Shown: positions 27,565 through 37,373, counted from the first letter of the stretch. The stretch: 64,000 bases of DNA from Natrinema gari JCM 14663 (GCF_000337175.1 NZ_AOIJ01000051.1:86777-150776); one strand, 5' to 3'. Notes: generated from the sequence alone by a model not told the origin. A program made the numbers and translations.

Positions 27565-28487
27565 CGCGCGTGCACCCCCGTGTCAGTCGTGTACGATTGG
27601 AAGACATCGTCGAGCGACGCTTCGGTGGTCGAGAAGTCCCGGACCTCGATGCCGCGGTCCTCGAGCGTCGAGAGGACGGCGGTCTTCGAGCCGTCGACCG
27701 TGACGACGATCGTCGGCGGCGTCCGGTCCTCGACGGTGGCGTCGCCGACGTCCGGCAGCGATCGGACCGCCTGGAGGGCGTCGTCGTCGATTCGATCGAC
27801 GGTGACCCGCAGCGTCGTGCCGCCCTCGACGGAGTCGCGCAGGCCCTCGACGGAGTCGACGGCGACCATCTCGCCGTCGCGCAGAATGCCGACGCGGTCA
27901 CAGACCGCCTCGACCTGCTCCATGATGTGACTCGAGAAGAAGACGGTCGCGCCCCGTTCGTTCTCCTCGCGGACGATTTTCCGCATTTCGCGGGCTCCGT
28001 TGGGGTCGAGGCCGGTCGAGGGCTCGTCGAGGATCAGCAGGTCGGGTTCGCCGACCAGCGCCATCGCGAGCATGAGCCGCTGGGCCATCCCCTTCGAGTA
28101 GCCGCCGGCCTTCTTGTCGATGGCGTCGACGAGGCCGACGCGCTCGAGCAGCCGTTCGGGCTCGGTATCGGCGTTTTTGGATTGGATGGCGAACTCGAGG
28201 TGTTGGCGGGCGGTCAGGCGGTCGTACAGGTCGACGCCTTCGGGGAGAACGCCGGTTCGGTGCCGGATCGCCCGGCTGTGTTGCTGGGCGTCCATTCCGA
28301 GGACGCTGACATCGCCGGACGTCGGGCGGGCGAAGTCGAGCACGATGTTGATCGTCGTCGACTTGCCGGCCCCGTTGGGACCGAGGAAGCCGAACACTTC
28401 GCCCTCTTCGACCTGGAAGGACAGATCGTCGAGTGCGAGGGTCTGACCGAAGGATTTGGTCAGATTGTCGACTGTGATAGCGGGCAT
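27561..28487 (-). CDS. ABC transporter ATP-binding protein
   Basis: A 308-residue ATPase with Walker A LGPNGAGKSTT, a Q-loop near GVLPEGVDLYDRLT, signature GGYSKGMAQRLM, Walker B LLILDEPSTGLDPNG and the H-loop FFSSHIMEQVEA. The C-terminal part (TLRVTVDRIDDDALQAV onwards) is the regulatory extension found in NatA/CcmA-type ATPases. It is translationally coupled to the ABC-2 permease gene that follows it on the minus strand. Confidence 0.92.
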   Translation of the reverse strand: MPAITVDNLTKSFGQTLALDDLSFQVEEGEVFGFLGPNGAGKSTTINIVLDFARPTSGDVSVLGMDAQQHSRAIRHRTGVLPEGVDLYDRLTARQHLEFAIQSKNADTEPERLLERVGLVDAIDKKAGGYSKGMAQRLMLAMALVGEPDLLILDEPSTGLDPNGAREMRKIVREENERGATVFFSSHIMEQVEAVCDRVGILRDGEMVAVDSVEGLRDSVEGGTTLRVTVDRIDDDALQAVRSLPDVGDATVEDRTPPTIVVTVDGSKTAVLSTLEDRGIEVRDFSTTEASLDDVFQSYTTDTGVHAR

Positions 28488-28612
28488 AGCTGTGTGGTCG
28501 CAGTGTTGCCCGAAAAGGTTTGTGACATCACCGCTATCGGGGAGATCGACGAAATACGTTCTTTCGGAACCTCTGTCCCGTTATTTCTCCACAGTTCTCG
28601 TGGATGAAACCC

Positions 28613-28882
28613 CTATATCGGATCGTCGGGATCGTACCGCTGTGCGGTCCGGTCGGCTTCCTCGGCGTATCGCTCCCGGGTCTCCGCGTCGGGTACCGGC
28701 TCGAGTTCGGCTTCCGGAATGTCGGTCGCCGCGGTCACCGCAGGCCCGGTCCGCAGCGCCGTCGACGACCGCTGGCGCTGCTGGAACCGCGATCCGTCCG
28801 GGGTCGCGTAGACGAGTGTCACGAAGTCCCGATCACCCAGTTCCCGTTCGACGAGCCAGCACTGTATCGTCGAGTCGCTCAT
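28613..28882 (-). CDS. Small conserved haloarchaeal protein
   Basis: An acidic 89-residue protein (MSDSTIQCWLVERELGDRD at the start, then FVTLVYATPDGSRFQQRQRS) with no membrane segment. It resembles short, uncharacterised proteins common in haloarchaeal genomes, though I cannot name the family. It precedes the ABC operon on the same strand by 125 bp but the gap suggests a separate unit. Confidence 0.7.
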   Translation of the reverse strand: MSDSTIQCWLVERELGDRDFVTLVYATPDGSRFQQRQRSSTALRTGPAVTAATDIPEAELEPVPDAETRERYAEEADRTAQRYDPDDPI

Positions 28883-29007
28883 ACCCAGCGGGTTGGCAGT
28901 CGAGCATCGAGAATGTACCGAGTCGGTTCCGCACGAAGGCAGAGCTTACGCGGTCGAACGGGCACCGACGTACTTGGCGGTCGGCGTCGGAGGAGTGACG
29001 ACTACCG

Positions 29008-29724
29008 ATGGCGCGAACCCGACGCGAGCGCGTCGAGCAGTGGCGCGATCACGTCGACGAACTCTGCCACGAGGGGGAGCACGTCGAACACCGGACGGAC
29101 CTCGCGGACGCCACCGTTGCCGTCACGAACCAACGCGTGCTGGCGTTGACGGCCGACTCGAGCGACAGGGCCTTTCGCCACGTCGATCGGCCGAACGTCG
29201 GGACCGTCTCCGTCGAAACCAGCGCGCGGGTGAGCCACCTCTGTGCGGGACTCGCCGCGGCATTCGTCGGGGTCGGCGTCCTCGAGGTGGCGACGAACGG
29301 CAGCGGGACGACGCTGGGTCCGGCCGTCGATCTCGATTCGGTTCCGGGGCCGACCGCGCTGACGCGGCTCGCCGAGAGCGCGGTCGCGGCCGTCGAAACG
29401 ATCCTGGAACTGGTCGAGTGGGGCGTGCTCCTGGTCGGCGTCGCCGCGCTCGCGCTCGCCGTCGGTCTCGTCGGCTCCTATCTGCGCTCGCGGTCACGGC
29501 GGCTCGTACTCCGAGTGAGCGGCGGCGATGACCTCGTGTTGCCGGTCGGCGACGCGGAATTGGGCGACGGAGCCATCGCCGACCTCGAGCGGGCGATTCG
29601 GCCGGGATCGGGGTCGGAACTCGCGGACGCGGGCCGGCGCGACGGTGATCGAGCGAGCGAGGAGCGGTGCGCCGATCGCGACCGGACGGCCGGTGACGGG
29701 ATCGAGGCCGATGAGTCAGGCTGA
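29008..29724 (+). CDS. Membrane protein with PH-like N-terminal segment
   Basis: The 238-residue protein begins with a soluble, charged part ([40 protein letters not shown]) that resembles PH-like domains of bacterial and archaeal membrane proteins. It then has two hydrophobic stretches ([17 protein letters not shown], ~77-95, and [24 protein letters not shown], ~133-158), and ends in a long disordered acidic tail. Function is unknown. It reads into uvrC 26 bp later and may share its transcript. Confidence 0.72.
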   Translation: MARTRRERVEQWRDHVDELCHEGEHVEHRTDLADATVAVTNQRVLALTADSSDRAFRHVDRPNVGTVSVETSARVSHLCAGLAAAFVGVGVLEVATNGSGTTLGPAVDLDSVPGPTALTRLAESAVAAVETILELVEWGVLLVGVAALALAVGLVGSYLRSRSRRLVLRVSGGDDLVLPVGDAELGDGAIADLERAIRPGSGSELADAGRRDGDRASEERCADRDRTAGDGIEADESG

Positions 29725-29750
29725 AGCCTCCCGCCTCCGTAGGCCCGCCG

Positions 29751-31610
29751 ATGAACGCCGATGGGGTTCGCGAGCGTGCCGGATCGTTGCCCCGCGAGCC
29801 GGGGGTCTACCAGTTCCGCGAGGGAGAGACGACCCTCTACGTCGGAAAGGCGGTCGATCTGCGCGATCGGGTTCGATCCTACGCCGATCCCCGCAGCGCG
29901 CGGATTCGCCGGATGGTCGACCGCGCCGACGACGTGGAAATCGCCGTCACGGACACCGAGACCCAGGCCCTGTTGCTCGAGGCGAACCTGATCAAGCGCC
30001 ACCAGCCCCGCTACAACGTCCGGCTCAAGGACGACAAGTCCTACCCGATGATCCAAGTGACCGCCCACGAGGCCCCGCGGATCGAGATCACCCGCGATCC
30101 GGACGGCGAGGTCCAAAGCGCCTCGAACGGGAGTAGCGCGGAACGGAGTTCCGCGGACAGTCGGGCGGTGCAACCGCGTGACGACGGCGAAACCACGACC
30201 GGAGCCGCGACCGTATTCGGCCCTTACACTAGCAAGACGCAGGTCGAGACCGTCGTCAAGGCCCTGCGGGAAACGTACGGGATCCGTGGCTGTTCGGACC
30301 ACAAGTACGCGGGTCGCGAGCGGCCGTGTCTGGACTACGAGATGGGGCTGTGCACCGCGCCTTGCACCCGCGAGATCGACCTCGCAAGGTACGGCGAGGA
30401 TGTGACCGCGGTCAAACGGTTTCTCGAGGGTGAAACGGGTGTGCTCGCGGACCCGCTGCGCCGGGAGATGGAGGTCGCGGCACAGGAGCGGCACTTCGAG
30501 CGCGCGGCGAACCTGCGGGATCGCCTCGAGACCGTCGAGGCCTTCCACGGCGAGGGCGGCGAAGCGGTCCAGTCGGTCGGCGACGAGCAGGGCGTTGACG
30601 TCCTCGGCGTCGCGATCGAGGGTGAGGACGCGACCGTCGCTCGGCTACGCGCCGAGGACGGCAAGCTGATCGAGCGGGACCGACACACGCTCGAGGCACC
30701 CGGATCCGCCGGGACGGGGGCCAACACGGCTGGTCGGAGGGACGGCGTGCCGGTCGTACTCACCGCCTTCATCGTGCAGTACTACGCCGAGCGCGAACTG
30801 CCGGACGCCCTGCTCCTGCCGGAACGCCACGGCGACGAGGAGGTCGCGGCCTGGCTCGCGGCCGAGGGCGTCTCGGTCCGGGTCCCGGGGGCAGGCCGGG
30901 AGGCGAAACTCGTCGAACTCGCGCTGAAAAACGCCCGCCGCAACGTCGGTCGGCGCGACGAGTGTGGCATGCTCGCGGACGCCCTCGAGATCGAGTCGGC
31001 CGGACGGATCGAGGGGTTCGACGTGAGCCACGCGCAGGGGAAGGCGGCGGTCGGGAGCGACGTCACGTTCGTCGACGGCAGCGCCGAAAAATCCGACTAC
31101 CGGCGGAAGAAGCTGACCGACCAAAACGACGACTACGACAACATGCGTGCCTTGCTCGAGTGGCGCGCCAGCCGCGCCGTCGAGGGCCGCGACGACCGGC
31201 CCGACCCCGATCTGCTCCTGATCGACGGGGGCAAGGGACAGCTCAAGGCCGCCCGCGACGCGCTCAAGACGGTCGGGTGGGACGTGCCGGCCGTCGCGCT
31301 GGCGAAAGCCGAGGAGCGCGTGGTCATGCCCGAGCGGTCGTTTTCGTGGCCCAGCGACGCGCCTCACCTCCACCTCCTCCAACGGGTCCGCGACGAGGCC
31401 CACCGCTTTGCGGTGCAGTACCACCAGACCGTCCGCGACGAGGTTACGACGGTGCTCGACGACGTCCAGGGGATCGGTCCCAAAACTCGAAAGCGGCTAC
31501 TCGGCCGCTTCGGCAGCGTCGAAAACGTCCGCGAGGCCAGCGTCGACGACCTTCGGAGCGTCGAGGGGATCGGCGAGAAGACGGCGGAAACGATCAAATC
31601 CCGGCTCTAA
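29751..31610 (+). CDS. uvrC: UvrC, excinuclease ABC subunit C
   Basis: The 619-residue nuclease makes the dual incisions of nucleotide excision repair. Visible domains are GIY-YIG at the N-terminus ([25 protein letters not shown]), a Cys-containing region (GCSDHKY ... [13 protein letters not shown]), a UVR motif ([20 protein letters not shown]), the RNase H-like second nuclease domain ([17 protein letters not shown]) and C-terminal HhH motifs ([33 protein letters not shown]). A ~25-residue Ser/Arg-rich stretch at ~124-150 is not normally present and coincides with two perfect DNA palindromes. uvrB is 8 kb downstream on the other strand. Confidence 0.96.
   Translation: MNADGVRERAGSLPREPGVYQFREGETTLYVGKAVDLRDRVRSYADPRSARIRRMVDRADDVEIAVTDTETQALLLEANLIKRHQPRYNVRLKDDKSYPMIQVTAHEAPRIEITRDPDGEVQSASNGSSAERSSADSRAVQPRDDGETTTGAATVFGPYTSKTQVETVVKALRETYGIRGCSDHKYAGRERPCLDYEMGLCTAPCTREIDLARYGEDVTAVKRFLEGETGVLADPLRREMEVAAQERHFERAANLRDRLETVEAFHGEGGEAVQSVGDEQGVDVLGVAIEGEDATVARLRAEDGKLIERDRHTLEAPGSAGTGANTAGRRDGVPVVLTAFIVQYYAERELPDALLLPERHGDEEVAAWLAAEGVSVRVPGAGREAKLVELALKNARRNVGRRDECGMLADALEIESAGRIEGFDVSHAQGKAAVGSDVTFVDGSAEKSDYRRKKLTDQNDDYDNMRALLEWRASRAVEGRDDRPDPDLLLIDGGKGQLKAARDALKTVGWDVPAVALAKAEERVVMPERSFSWPSDAPHLHLLQRVRDEAHRFAVQYHQTVRDEVTTVLDDVQGIGPKTRKRLLGRFGSVENVREASVDDLRSVEGIGEKTAETIKSRL
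30137..30177. repeat. Two adjacent perfect palindromes inside uvrC
   Basis: Hairpin 1, CGCGGAAC-GGA-GTTCCGCG (30137-30155), has a perfect 8-bp stem and a 3-nt loop. Hairpin 2, GCGGT-GCA-ACCGC (30165-30177), has a perfect 5-bp stem and again a 3-nt loop. Both fall in the part of uvrC that encodes the extra linker between the GIY-YIG and Cys regions, and the reading frame is kept. This resembles a small palindromic element inserted in frame. Confidence 0.6.
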
Positions 31611-31702
31611 CGGACCGTCGAGGACACAGCCGAGCGACGCGGACGCTCGCACGTGCGGAAGGAGAAGAAGGCATATTGCGTCGTCCCGTCGATGACACTG
31701 CT

Positions 31703-32293
31703 ATGCACGAGGACGTGTCTCGCCGACGCTTGCTCGGTGCCGCCGGGGCGGTCACGGTCGCCGGGTGTCTCGACACGAGCGACTCGAGGGGCACCAACGA
31801 CTCGAAGGGCACGGACGACGGGACGGCCGGTGACGGCGCGGAGACGACTGCGTCGGCTGCAAACGAGTCGGACGACGCTGCCCCGACGGTTCACGCGGAC
31901 TACGAGACGACCGCGGTCCGGGTCGTGGGGACCGACGGCGACGAACTCGGGAAGGTGACGGCGGCGATCGCCGACACGGATGATCTCCAGTACCTCGGTC
32001 TCAGTGATACCGACGAACTGCCGCCCGATCGGGGTATGCTGTTCGTCTACGGATCGGTCGCGGATCGGTCCTTCGTCATGCGGGAGATGGACTTCGGCAT
32101 CGACATCGTCTACGCCGATGCGGACGGGACGATCACCGGCATCCATCACGCGCCGGCACCCGGCCCGGACGAGAACGGGAACGACCAGCACTACCCCGGA
32201 CGGGGACAGTACGTGCTTGAGGTTACCTACGAGTGGACGAGCGATCACGGCGTCAGCGAAGGGGATGTCCTCGAATTCGATCTCGAAGAGTGA
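31703..32293 (+). CDS. DUF192 lipoprotein, Tat-exported
   Basis: The 196-residue protein has a signal with twin arginine and lipobox, SRRRLLGAAGAVTVAGC, so it is probably exported folded and lipid-anchored outside the cell. A Thr/Asp/Gly-rich linker (to ~60) leads to a DUF192 domain: YLGLSDTDELPPDRGMLFVY, FVMREMDFGIDIVYADADG and YVLEVTYEW. DUF192 proteins are small beta-barrel domains of unknown role. ATG 31703 gives an N-region of six residues before the arginines. The gene follows uvrC by 93 bp. Confidence 0.85.
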   Translation: MHEDVSRRRLLGAAGAVTVAGCLDTSDSRGTNDSKGTDDGTAGDGAETTASAANESDDAAPTVHADYETTAVRVVGTDGDELGKVTAAIADTDDLQYLGLSDTDELPPDRGMLFVYGSVADRSFVMREMDFGIDIVYADADGTITGIHHAPAPGPDENGNDQHYPGRGQYVLEVTYEWTSDHGVSEGDVLEFDLEE

Positions 32294-32375
32294 TCGGGCC
32301 CGCCGACGGAGCAGCCACACCGACCGTTGCGAACGCAAGGAGAGGGCTATCTCACCGGCCACCCTATGCCACCAC

Positions 32376-32672
32376 ATGGCAAACGATGACGAGCTCGACG
32401 AACTGCTCGACGAACTCGACAGCCAGGGCGACCTCGAGGCCTCCCAGCAAGTCCTGTCGGTCCGGACGGAGAGCCGTCGGTACGACAAGCCGGTGACGAT
32501 CGTCGAAGGGTTCGATCTCGGGCCGGACGAGATCAAATCGATCGCGTCCGACCTCAAGCGGTCGATGGGGACCGGTGGGACCGTCGACGAGGATCGGATC
32601 GAACTACAGGGCAACCACCGAAACCGGGTTCCCGAACTCCTTCGCGAGCGGGGGTTCGACGTTCGCGAGTGA
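32376..32672 (+). CDS. Translation factor SUI1/eIF1
   Basis: A 98-residue protein of the SUI1 family. The C-terminal half has YDKPVTIVEGFDLGPDEIKSIASDLKRSMGTGGTV, then GNHRNRVPELLRERGF, the standard eIF1/YciH fold that monitors start-codon fidelity on the small ribosomal subunit. The N-terminal 30 residues are acidic (DELDELLDELDSQGDLE). I use ATG 32376 (MANDDELDELL). Confidence 0.93.
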   Translation: MANDDELDELLDELDSQGDLEASQQVLSVRTESRRYDKPVTIVEGFDLGPDEIKSIASDLKRSMGTGGTVDEDRIELQGNHRNRVPELLRERGFDVRE

Positions 32673-32822
32673 TCGGGTAGTCGACGGTCGCCAGCGAACG
32701 CGCCATCCTAACGCGAGGGCGCTCGCTCGAGTCGCGTGCCCGGTCGCTCGAGTCCCGAACGCCGTCCGATTCCACGACCCCGCGTCGGCGAGTTATTTAT
32801 ATCTCACGTTCAATAATGGGGT

Positions 32823-33302
32823 ATGAACGTTCGAGCCGCAACGGCCGAGGACTTCGAGGCGATCACCGCCGTCGCTCGCGCCACCTGGCACGATACTTAC
32901 GACGAACTCGACGCCGACACGATCGACCGGACCGTGGATACCTGGTACACCGACGACTCGATGCCGCTCGAAGCCGCCTCGACGGTCGTGCTCGTCGCCG
33001 AACGAGGGGACGACCTCGTCGGGTTCACCCACGCGGTCGCCCAGGGCAAGACCGCCGACATCCTCCGGATGTACGTCCACCCCGATCACCAGGGTGAGGG
33101 GATCGGGAGCGAACTCCACGAGCGACTGATGACGGCCCTCGAGACGACCGACGCCGAGCGGATTCGCGCGTTCGACTTTGCGTTCAACGACACGAGCCGC
33201 ACCTTCTACGAGGGGCTGGGCTTCGAGCGGACCGACGAAGGCACCGTCGAGATCGACGGCGAGTACTACCCTGAGGCGGTCTACACGCTCGAGATCGACT
33301 GA
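32823..33302 (+). CDS. GNAT acetyltransferase (tandem copy 1)
   Basis: The 159 residues form a GNAT domain: TWHDTYDELDADTIDRTVD near the N-terminus, the acetyl-CoA loop YVHPDHQGEGIGSELHERL (R/Q-x-x-G-x-G/A pattern), and NDTSRTFYEGLGFERTDEG before the last strand. It should transfer an acetyl group to an unknown amine. The next gene encodes a clear paralogue with the same TWHDTYDELD segment, so the pair arose by tandem duplication. ATG 32823 is preceded by an AT-rich box at 32793-32800. Confidence 0.88.
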   Translation: MNVRAATAEDFEAITAVARATWHDTYDELDADTIDRTVDTWYTDDSMPLEAASTVVLVAERGDDLVGFTHAVAQGKTADILRMYVHPDHQGEGIGSELHERLMTALETTDAERIRAFDFAFNDTSRTFYEGLGFERTDEGTVEIDGEYYPEAVYTLEID

Positions 33303-33428
33303 CTGGACGGATCGCGCCGCGCGCGAACCGGCTCGAACCGCGCCGTCAGGGGGTCGTCCCGGGCCTGCCGGACGGCACCTAACTGAGACGGTGGAACTAC
33401 TTTGGTATCCAATGGCATAGCATGCAGT

Positions 33429-33911
33429 ATGGAGATCAGACCGGCCAACCGCGACGACCGCGAACGGATCAGGAGCGTCGCCCGCGAAACGTGGCACGAC
33501 ACCTACGACGAACTCGACAGCGAAACCATCGATCGGACCATCGACGAGTGGTACGGCGACGACGCGCTCGAGACGGCGCTCTCGAAGCCGGGTACCGCCT
33601 TCCTCGTCGCCGAGGTTGACGGGGAGGTCGTCGGCTTCACCCATGGCGTCGTCACTGTAGACGAAGGCGACGTCCTCCGCATGTCCGTGCATCCGGCCCA
33701 CCAGGGCGAGGGGATCGGGACGGCGCTGTACGAACGGCTCCGCGAGGATCTGCGGGACTTCAACATGGAGCGGATCAGAGCGATCGACCTCGCCTCGAAC
33801 GAGGGAGGGCGGGAGTTCTACGAGGCACACGGGTTCGAGCCGACCGACGAGGACGAAGTCGAGATCGGCGGCGAACAGCGGCGGGAAGTAGTCTACACGC
33901 TCGAGTTGTGA
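33429..33911 (+). CDS. GNAT acetyltransferase (tandem copy 2)
   Basis: A 160-residue GNAT protein, paralogous to the preceding gene: ETWHDTYDELDSETIDRTID, the CoA loop SVHPAHQGEGIGTALYERL, NEGGREFYEAHGFEPTDED. Start at ATG 33429 (MEIRPANRDDRERI) matches copy 1 in length. The 126-bp gap before it contains its own AT-rich promoter-like sequence, so the copies are likely expressed separately. Confidence 0.88.
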   Translation: MEIRPANRDDRERIRSVARETWHDTYDELDSETIDRTIDEWYGDDALETALSKPGTAFLVAEVDGEVVGFTHGVVTVDEGDVLRMSVHPAHQGEGIGTALYERLREDLRDFNMERIRAIDLASNEGGREFYEAHGFEPTDEDEVEIGGEQRREVVYTLEL

Positions 33912-34112
33912 ACGCATCGAACTGAGCGCGGCCGGCTCGACGCGCACCGTCACCCGGGGTCGGCGAACGGCGTTCGGGTTCGGGGACATCGTTCAGGGGC
34001 GGAGAGGGTCGGCGCGCTCGGGCGCGGGTAGCAATCGCCCGGCGGCGACCCCGACCTTGCAAATTCAGTGCACGGACGCAAGTGGGACGCCGATGAGTGT
34101 CACCGTAGCACG

Positions 34113-35429
34113 ATGGGGACGAAAACGCCGAGCGAGGCCGACATCTTGCGGCCGATCGGAGCAGTGTCGAAAACGTACGTCGCGATGGTCGGGATCGCGG
34201 GGCTGGCGCTCGTCGCTTTCCTGATCGGGTGGGCCTACCAACTCCAGCAGGGGTTGGCCGTCACCGCCCTCGGCGACTGGGGCAGCGGCGGCGGCGTGAC
34301 CTGGGGGGTGTACATCGGCGCGTTCATCTGGTGGGTCGGCATCGCCCACGGCGGGATTATCCTCTCGGCGGCGGTCAGGCTCCTGGGAATGGACCGGTAC
34401 ATGCCCGTGGCGCGACTCGCGGAGTTGCTGACTATCGGCGGGCTCTCCGCGGCGGGCTTCTATATTATCGTCCACCTCGGCCGGCCGGACCGGATGGTCA
34501 CGAGCGTCATCGGCCACTATCATATCACGGTTCACAGTTCCCCGCTGGTGTGGGACGTGACCGTCATCACGGCCTACTTCGTGTTGACGGCGACCTATCT
34601 GTCGTTGACGCTGCGCTACGACGTCAGCCGACTGCGTAATCAGCTCCCCGACCGTCTCGGACCGCTGTACAGCCTCCTGACGATCGGCTACACCGAGACG
34701 GAAGACCGCGTCGTCGAACGGATGGTCTGGTGGCTCGCGCTGGCGATCATTATTATGGCCCCGCTGTTGCTCCACGGCGGGGTTATTCCGTGGCTCTTCT
34801 CGGTGATCCCGACGATGCCGACCTGGTTCGGCGGCGTCCAGGGGCCACAGTTCCTCACCATCGCGCTCACCTCGGCCATCAGCGGAGTGATCATCCTCGC
34901 CTATTCGTTCCGGGCCGCCTACGACTGGGATCACATCTTCACCGACGACATCTTCCGCGGGTTGCTCCTGTGGCTGGGCTTTTTCTGTCTGCTCTTCCTG
35001 TGGCTCCAACTCCAGCAGAACATCACCGGGCTGTTTCAGGCCCCCGTGGACCTGACCCACGCCGCCGTCGCCCGAGCCACCAGCCCGATCTATCTCACCT
35101 CGATGTTGCTGGTCTTCCTGACGCTATCGTACATCTTCGCGCAGTCGATCCGGCCGTCCCTGTTCACCAAGAAGCGGGCCGTCGTCTCCGGGTTCGCCGT
35201 CCTCACCGCGACGATCATGGAGAAGGTGCTGTTCGTCGTCGAGGGATTCCTTCACCCGACCTTCGACATCTACGCCGCAACGCCCGGCACCTACATCCCG
35301 AGTCTGATCGAGATCATGTCGATTATCGGAACCATCGGCATGGTGACGCTCCTCTTCCTCACCGTGTCCAAGATCGTCCCGGTGGTCGAACTCCACGCGA
35401 TCGAGCACCTGCGCGACGAGCACGAGTAG
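34113..35429 (+). CDS. NrfD/PsrC-family membrane quinol oxidoreductase subunit, unaccompanied
   Basis: A 438-residue integral membrane protein of about ten helices. The stretches WGVYIGAFIWWVGIAHGGIILSAA, LSAAGFYIIVHLGRPDRM, and HSSPLVWDVTVITAYF match NrfD-type subunits of molybdopterin and Act-type complexes that exchange electrons with quinones. Partner genes (iron-sulfur and molybdopterin subunits) are absent on both sides, so it may work with a remote complex. The ATG at 34113 (MGTKTPSEADILRPIG) is preferred to the in-frame ATG at 34068. Confidence 0.85.
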   Translation: MGTKTPSEADILRPIGAVSKTYVAMVGIAGLALVAFLIGWAYQLQQGLAVTALGDWGSGGGVTWGVYIGAFIWWVGIAHGGIILSAAVRLLGMDRYMPVARLAELLTIGGLSAAGFYIIVHLGRPDRMVTSVIGHYHITVHSSPLVWDVTVITAYFVLTATYLSLTLRYDVSRLRNQLPDRLGPLYSLLTIGYTETEDRVVERMVWWLALAIIIMAPLLLHGGVIPWLFSVIPTMPTWFGGVQGPQFLTIALTSAISGVIILAYSFRAAYDWDHIFTDDIFRGLLLWLGFFCLLFLWLQLQQNITGLFQAPVDLTHAAVARATSPIYLTSMLLVFLTLSYIFAQSIRPSLFTKKRAVVSGFAVLTATIMEKVLFVVEGFLHPTFDIYAATPGTYIPSLIEIMSIIGTIGMVTLLFLTVSKIVPVVELHAIEHLRDEHE

Positions 35430-35628
35430 CGACCGGCCGATTCCGACGCGAGCGGATCACAACCACCGCCCGGTCCGCTCCCTCAAGCACTGCGGTACGG
35501 CTGCTCCGATAAGCCACGCCTCGCCGACCGACTTCGTCCTCCTCGTCCGCCTAAAGCGACTGCACAGGCTGGGTTCGCCCGCGACCGTCATCACCAGCAA
35601 CTATTTACCTCATGCCACTAAACTCATT

Positions 35629-35644
35629 TTTAGAGATGCCTAAA
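35629..35644. promoter_or_regulatory. Candidate operator: TTTAG-N6-CTAAA inverted repeat
   Basis: An inverted repeat TTTAG-AGATGC-CTAAA lies 39-54 nt upstream of the GTG start of the 10-TM metal exporter. An ATGCC-ACTAAACT sequence just before it (35613-35625) looks like a partial second copy. The shape resembles operators of DtxR/MntR-type metal regulators, which would suit a metal exporter. It is a single short repeat and could be coincidental. Confidence 0.35.
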
Positions 35645-35682
35645 CTTCGGTTCGATCGGACTCGTGCATCGAGTGATGCCCC

Positions 35683-36912
35683 GTGAACGAACTCCTCGTG
35701 GTCCTCCTCGAGTCGTTACGGGATGGCTACGTTCAAGTGAGCGCGTTCGTCGCGGTCACGGTGCTGGCGTTCGGACTCCTCCAGTACTGGACCGACGGCG
35801 CAGTGATCGGCGCGATCGAAGGCAACGAGCGGTTACAGGTGCTATTCGGCGCGCTCCTCGGACTGACGCCCGGCTGTGGCGGCGCGATCGTCGTGATGCC
35901 GCTGTACATCCGCGGGACGGTCAGCTTCGGGACAGTCGTTGCGACGCTCGGCGCGACTGCGGGCGATTCGGCCTTCGTCATTCTCGCGCTCGCACCCGAA
36001 GCCGCGCTGTACGCCTACGCCATCGCGTTCGTCGCCTCGGTCGCGACCGGCTACCTCGTCGACTCCGTCGGGCTCGGCGTCTCCCGCGTCGACGCCGCCG
36101 TCGCACAACTCTCGCCCACCGCGACGCCGGACGGCGGCACCGCAGTCGACGGGGGGATCAGGCCGAACCCCGCCCACGACTACGGCGGCCCCGCACCGAC
36201 CCACGCCCACGAGAGCGGTCCCGATCGCCACTCGCGAGTACTCACCCCGCTCTCCCATTTCGCACACGTCCTGTGGTGGGTCACCGCCGTCTCGGGGCTC
36301 GTCCTCGGAACGCTCTACCTGCTCCGTGGCGGTCCCGAGGTCGCGCTGGTCGCCGACTTCGGCTTCGACGGACTGTTCACGATCACCGGCATCGTCGGCG
36401 CGGTGCTGTCGCTGTACCTCTACGTCGTCGGCCGCCACTACGTCGGCGAGGGCGAGATCGCCCGGGCTCGAGAGTCCTTCGCGTCGGCCTACGATACGCT
36501 CACCCACGCGGCGATGGAGACGAGTTTCGTCACCGTCTGGGTGCTCGCGGCCTTCCTCGTCTACGAGTACTTCGTCCTCCTCAGCGGGGTGAACATCGCA
36601 ACCCTCGCGTCGACGGCGGGCGTCCTCGCCCCGATCGGCGGCGCGGCGGTGGGGCTGATCCCCGGCTGTGGGCCGCAGATCCTGCTGGCCAGCGTCTACG
36701 CCGAAGGTGGGCTGCCGTTCTCCGCCCTGACCGCGAACGCGATCTGCCAGGACGGCGACGCCCTGTTCCCGCTGCTGGCCGTCGACGCCAAGGCCGCTAT
36801 CGTCGCGACGATCTACAACTTCCTGCCCGCCGTCGTCGTCGGCGTCGCGCTCCACTTCCTGTGGGGATCGGTGTTCGGCATGGCGGAGTTCGGGTTTGGC
36901 GTACTGGGATGA
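35683..36912 (+). CDS. 10-TM heavy-metal exporter family protein (ArsP_2-like)
   Basis: The 409-residue membrane protein has two related halves of five helices. Each half contains a matching motif: LLGLTPGCGGAIVVMPLY in the first, VGLIPGCGPQILLASVY in the second. This Pro-Gly-Cys-Gly repeat is typical of the putative 10-TM heavy-metal (or Mn) exporter family. The central loop is His-rich (HDYGGPAPTHAHESGPDRHS), suggestive of metal binding. Substrate unknown. It begins with GTG 35683. A possible regulator-binding site precedes it. Confidence 0.8.
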   Translation: MNELLVVLLESLRDGYVQVSAFVAVTVLAFGLLQYWTDGAVIGAIEGNERLQVLFGALLGLTPGCGGAIVVMPLYIRGTVSFGTVVATLGATAGDSAFVILALAPEAALYAYAIAFVASVATGYLVDSVGLGVSRVDAAVAQLSPTATPDGGTAVDGGIRPNPAHDYGGPAPTHAHESGPDRHSRVLTPLSHFAHVLWWVTAVSGLVLGTLYLLRGGPEVALVADFGFDGLFTITGIVGAVLSLYLYVVGRHYVGEGEIARARESFASAYDTLTHAAMETSFVTVWVLAAFLVYEYFVLLSGVNIATLASTAGVLAPIGGAAVGLIPGCGPQILLASVYAEGGLPFSALTANAICQDGDALFPLLAVDAKAAIVATIYNFLPAVVVGVALHFLWGSVFGMAEFGFGVLG

Positions 36913-37167
36913 CCTCAAGATCGGCTCTGGTATCGGTTTGTTGAGTCGACGTTAGGCCGCCACCAACACCTGGTACAGTCCACCCCACGTCATATCTGAC
37001 CAGCGTCTCTTGGTGCTTTAAAAACACGTACTTCGATTATTCATAGTAGGTTTTCGTATCGATATCGTTTCGATCGGAATATTTCCAAGAGTAGAGTTCA
37101 AAGGTGTCTGTCAGTTCGTACGCATCTCTCCCCATTGTGCGCTTCGATTCCGACGCGACAGGTATCG

Positions 37168-37334
37168 TCATAGAAGATAAACTCCAACACGAATGAATAC
37201 ACGCCAACGACCCGTCTTTTTCGTGGTAGACACACCCATGTTCCGCAGCAGTTCCTCAAGCGACGCGTAGAGCGTAATGAATCCCGCCGGCGTCTGTACA
37301 ACGAACCACAGACCATCGGGTATCACAATCAGCT
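37168..37334 (-). pseudogene. Unrecognised gene fragment with frameshift
   Basis: One minus-strand frame reads IPDGLWFVVQTPAGFITLYAS, LEELLRNMGV and TGRWRVFIR before a stop at 37168; another frame continues plausibly as VLEFIFYDDTCRVGIEAHNG. The two parts look like one protein broken by a frameshift, with no start codon. I do not know the family. It lies within insertion debris. Confidence 0.35.
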
Positions 37335-37373
37335 TCTACCAGTCGTGTTTGTTTTCTAGTCAAACGACACTGT

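Noticed and set aside
36913-36960. Extension of the 10-TM exporter gene beyond 36912
   Set aside because: A TGA at 36910 closes the frame and no family sequence continues after it.
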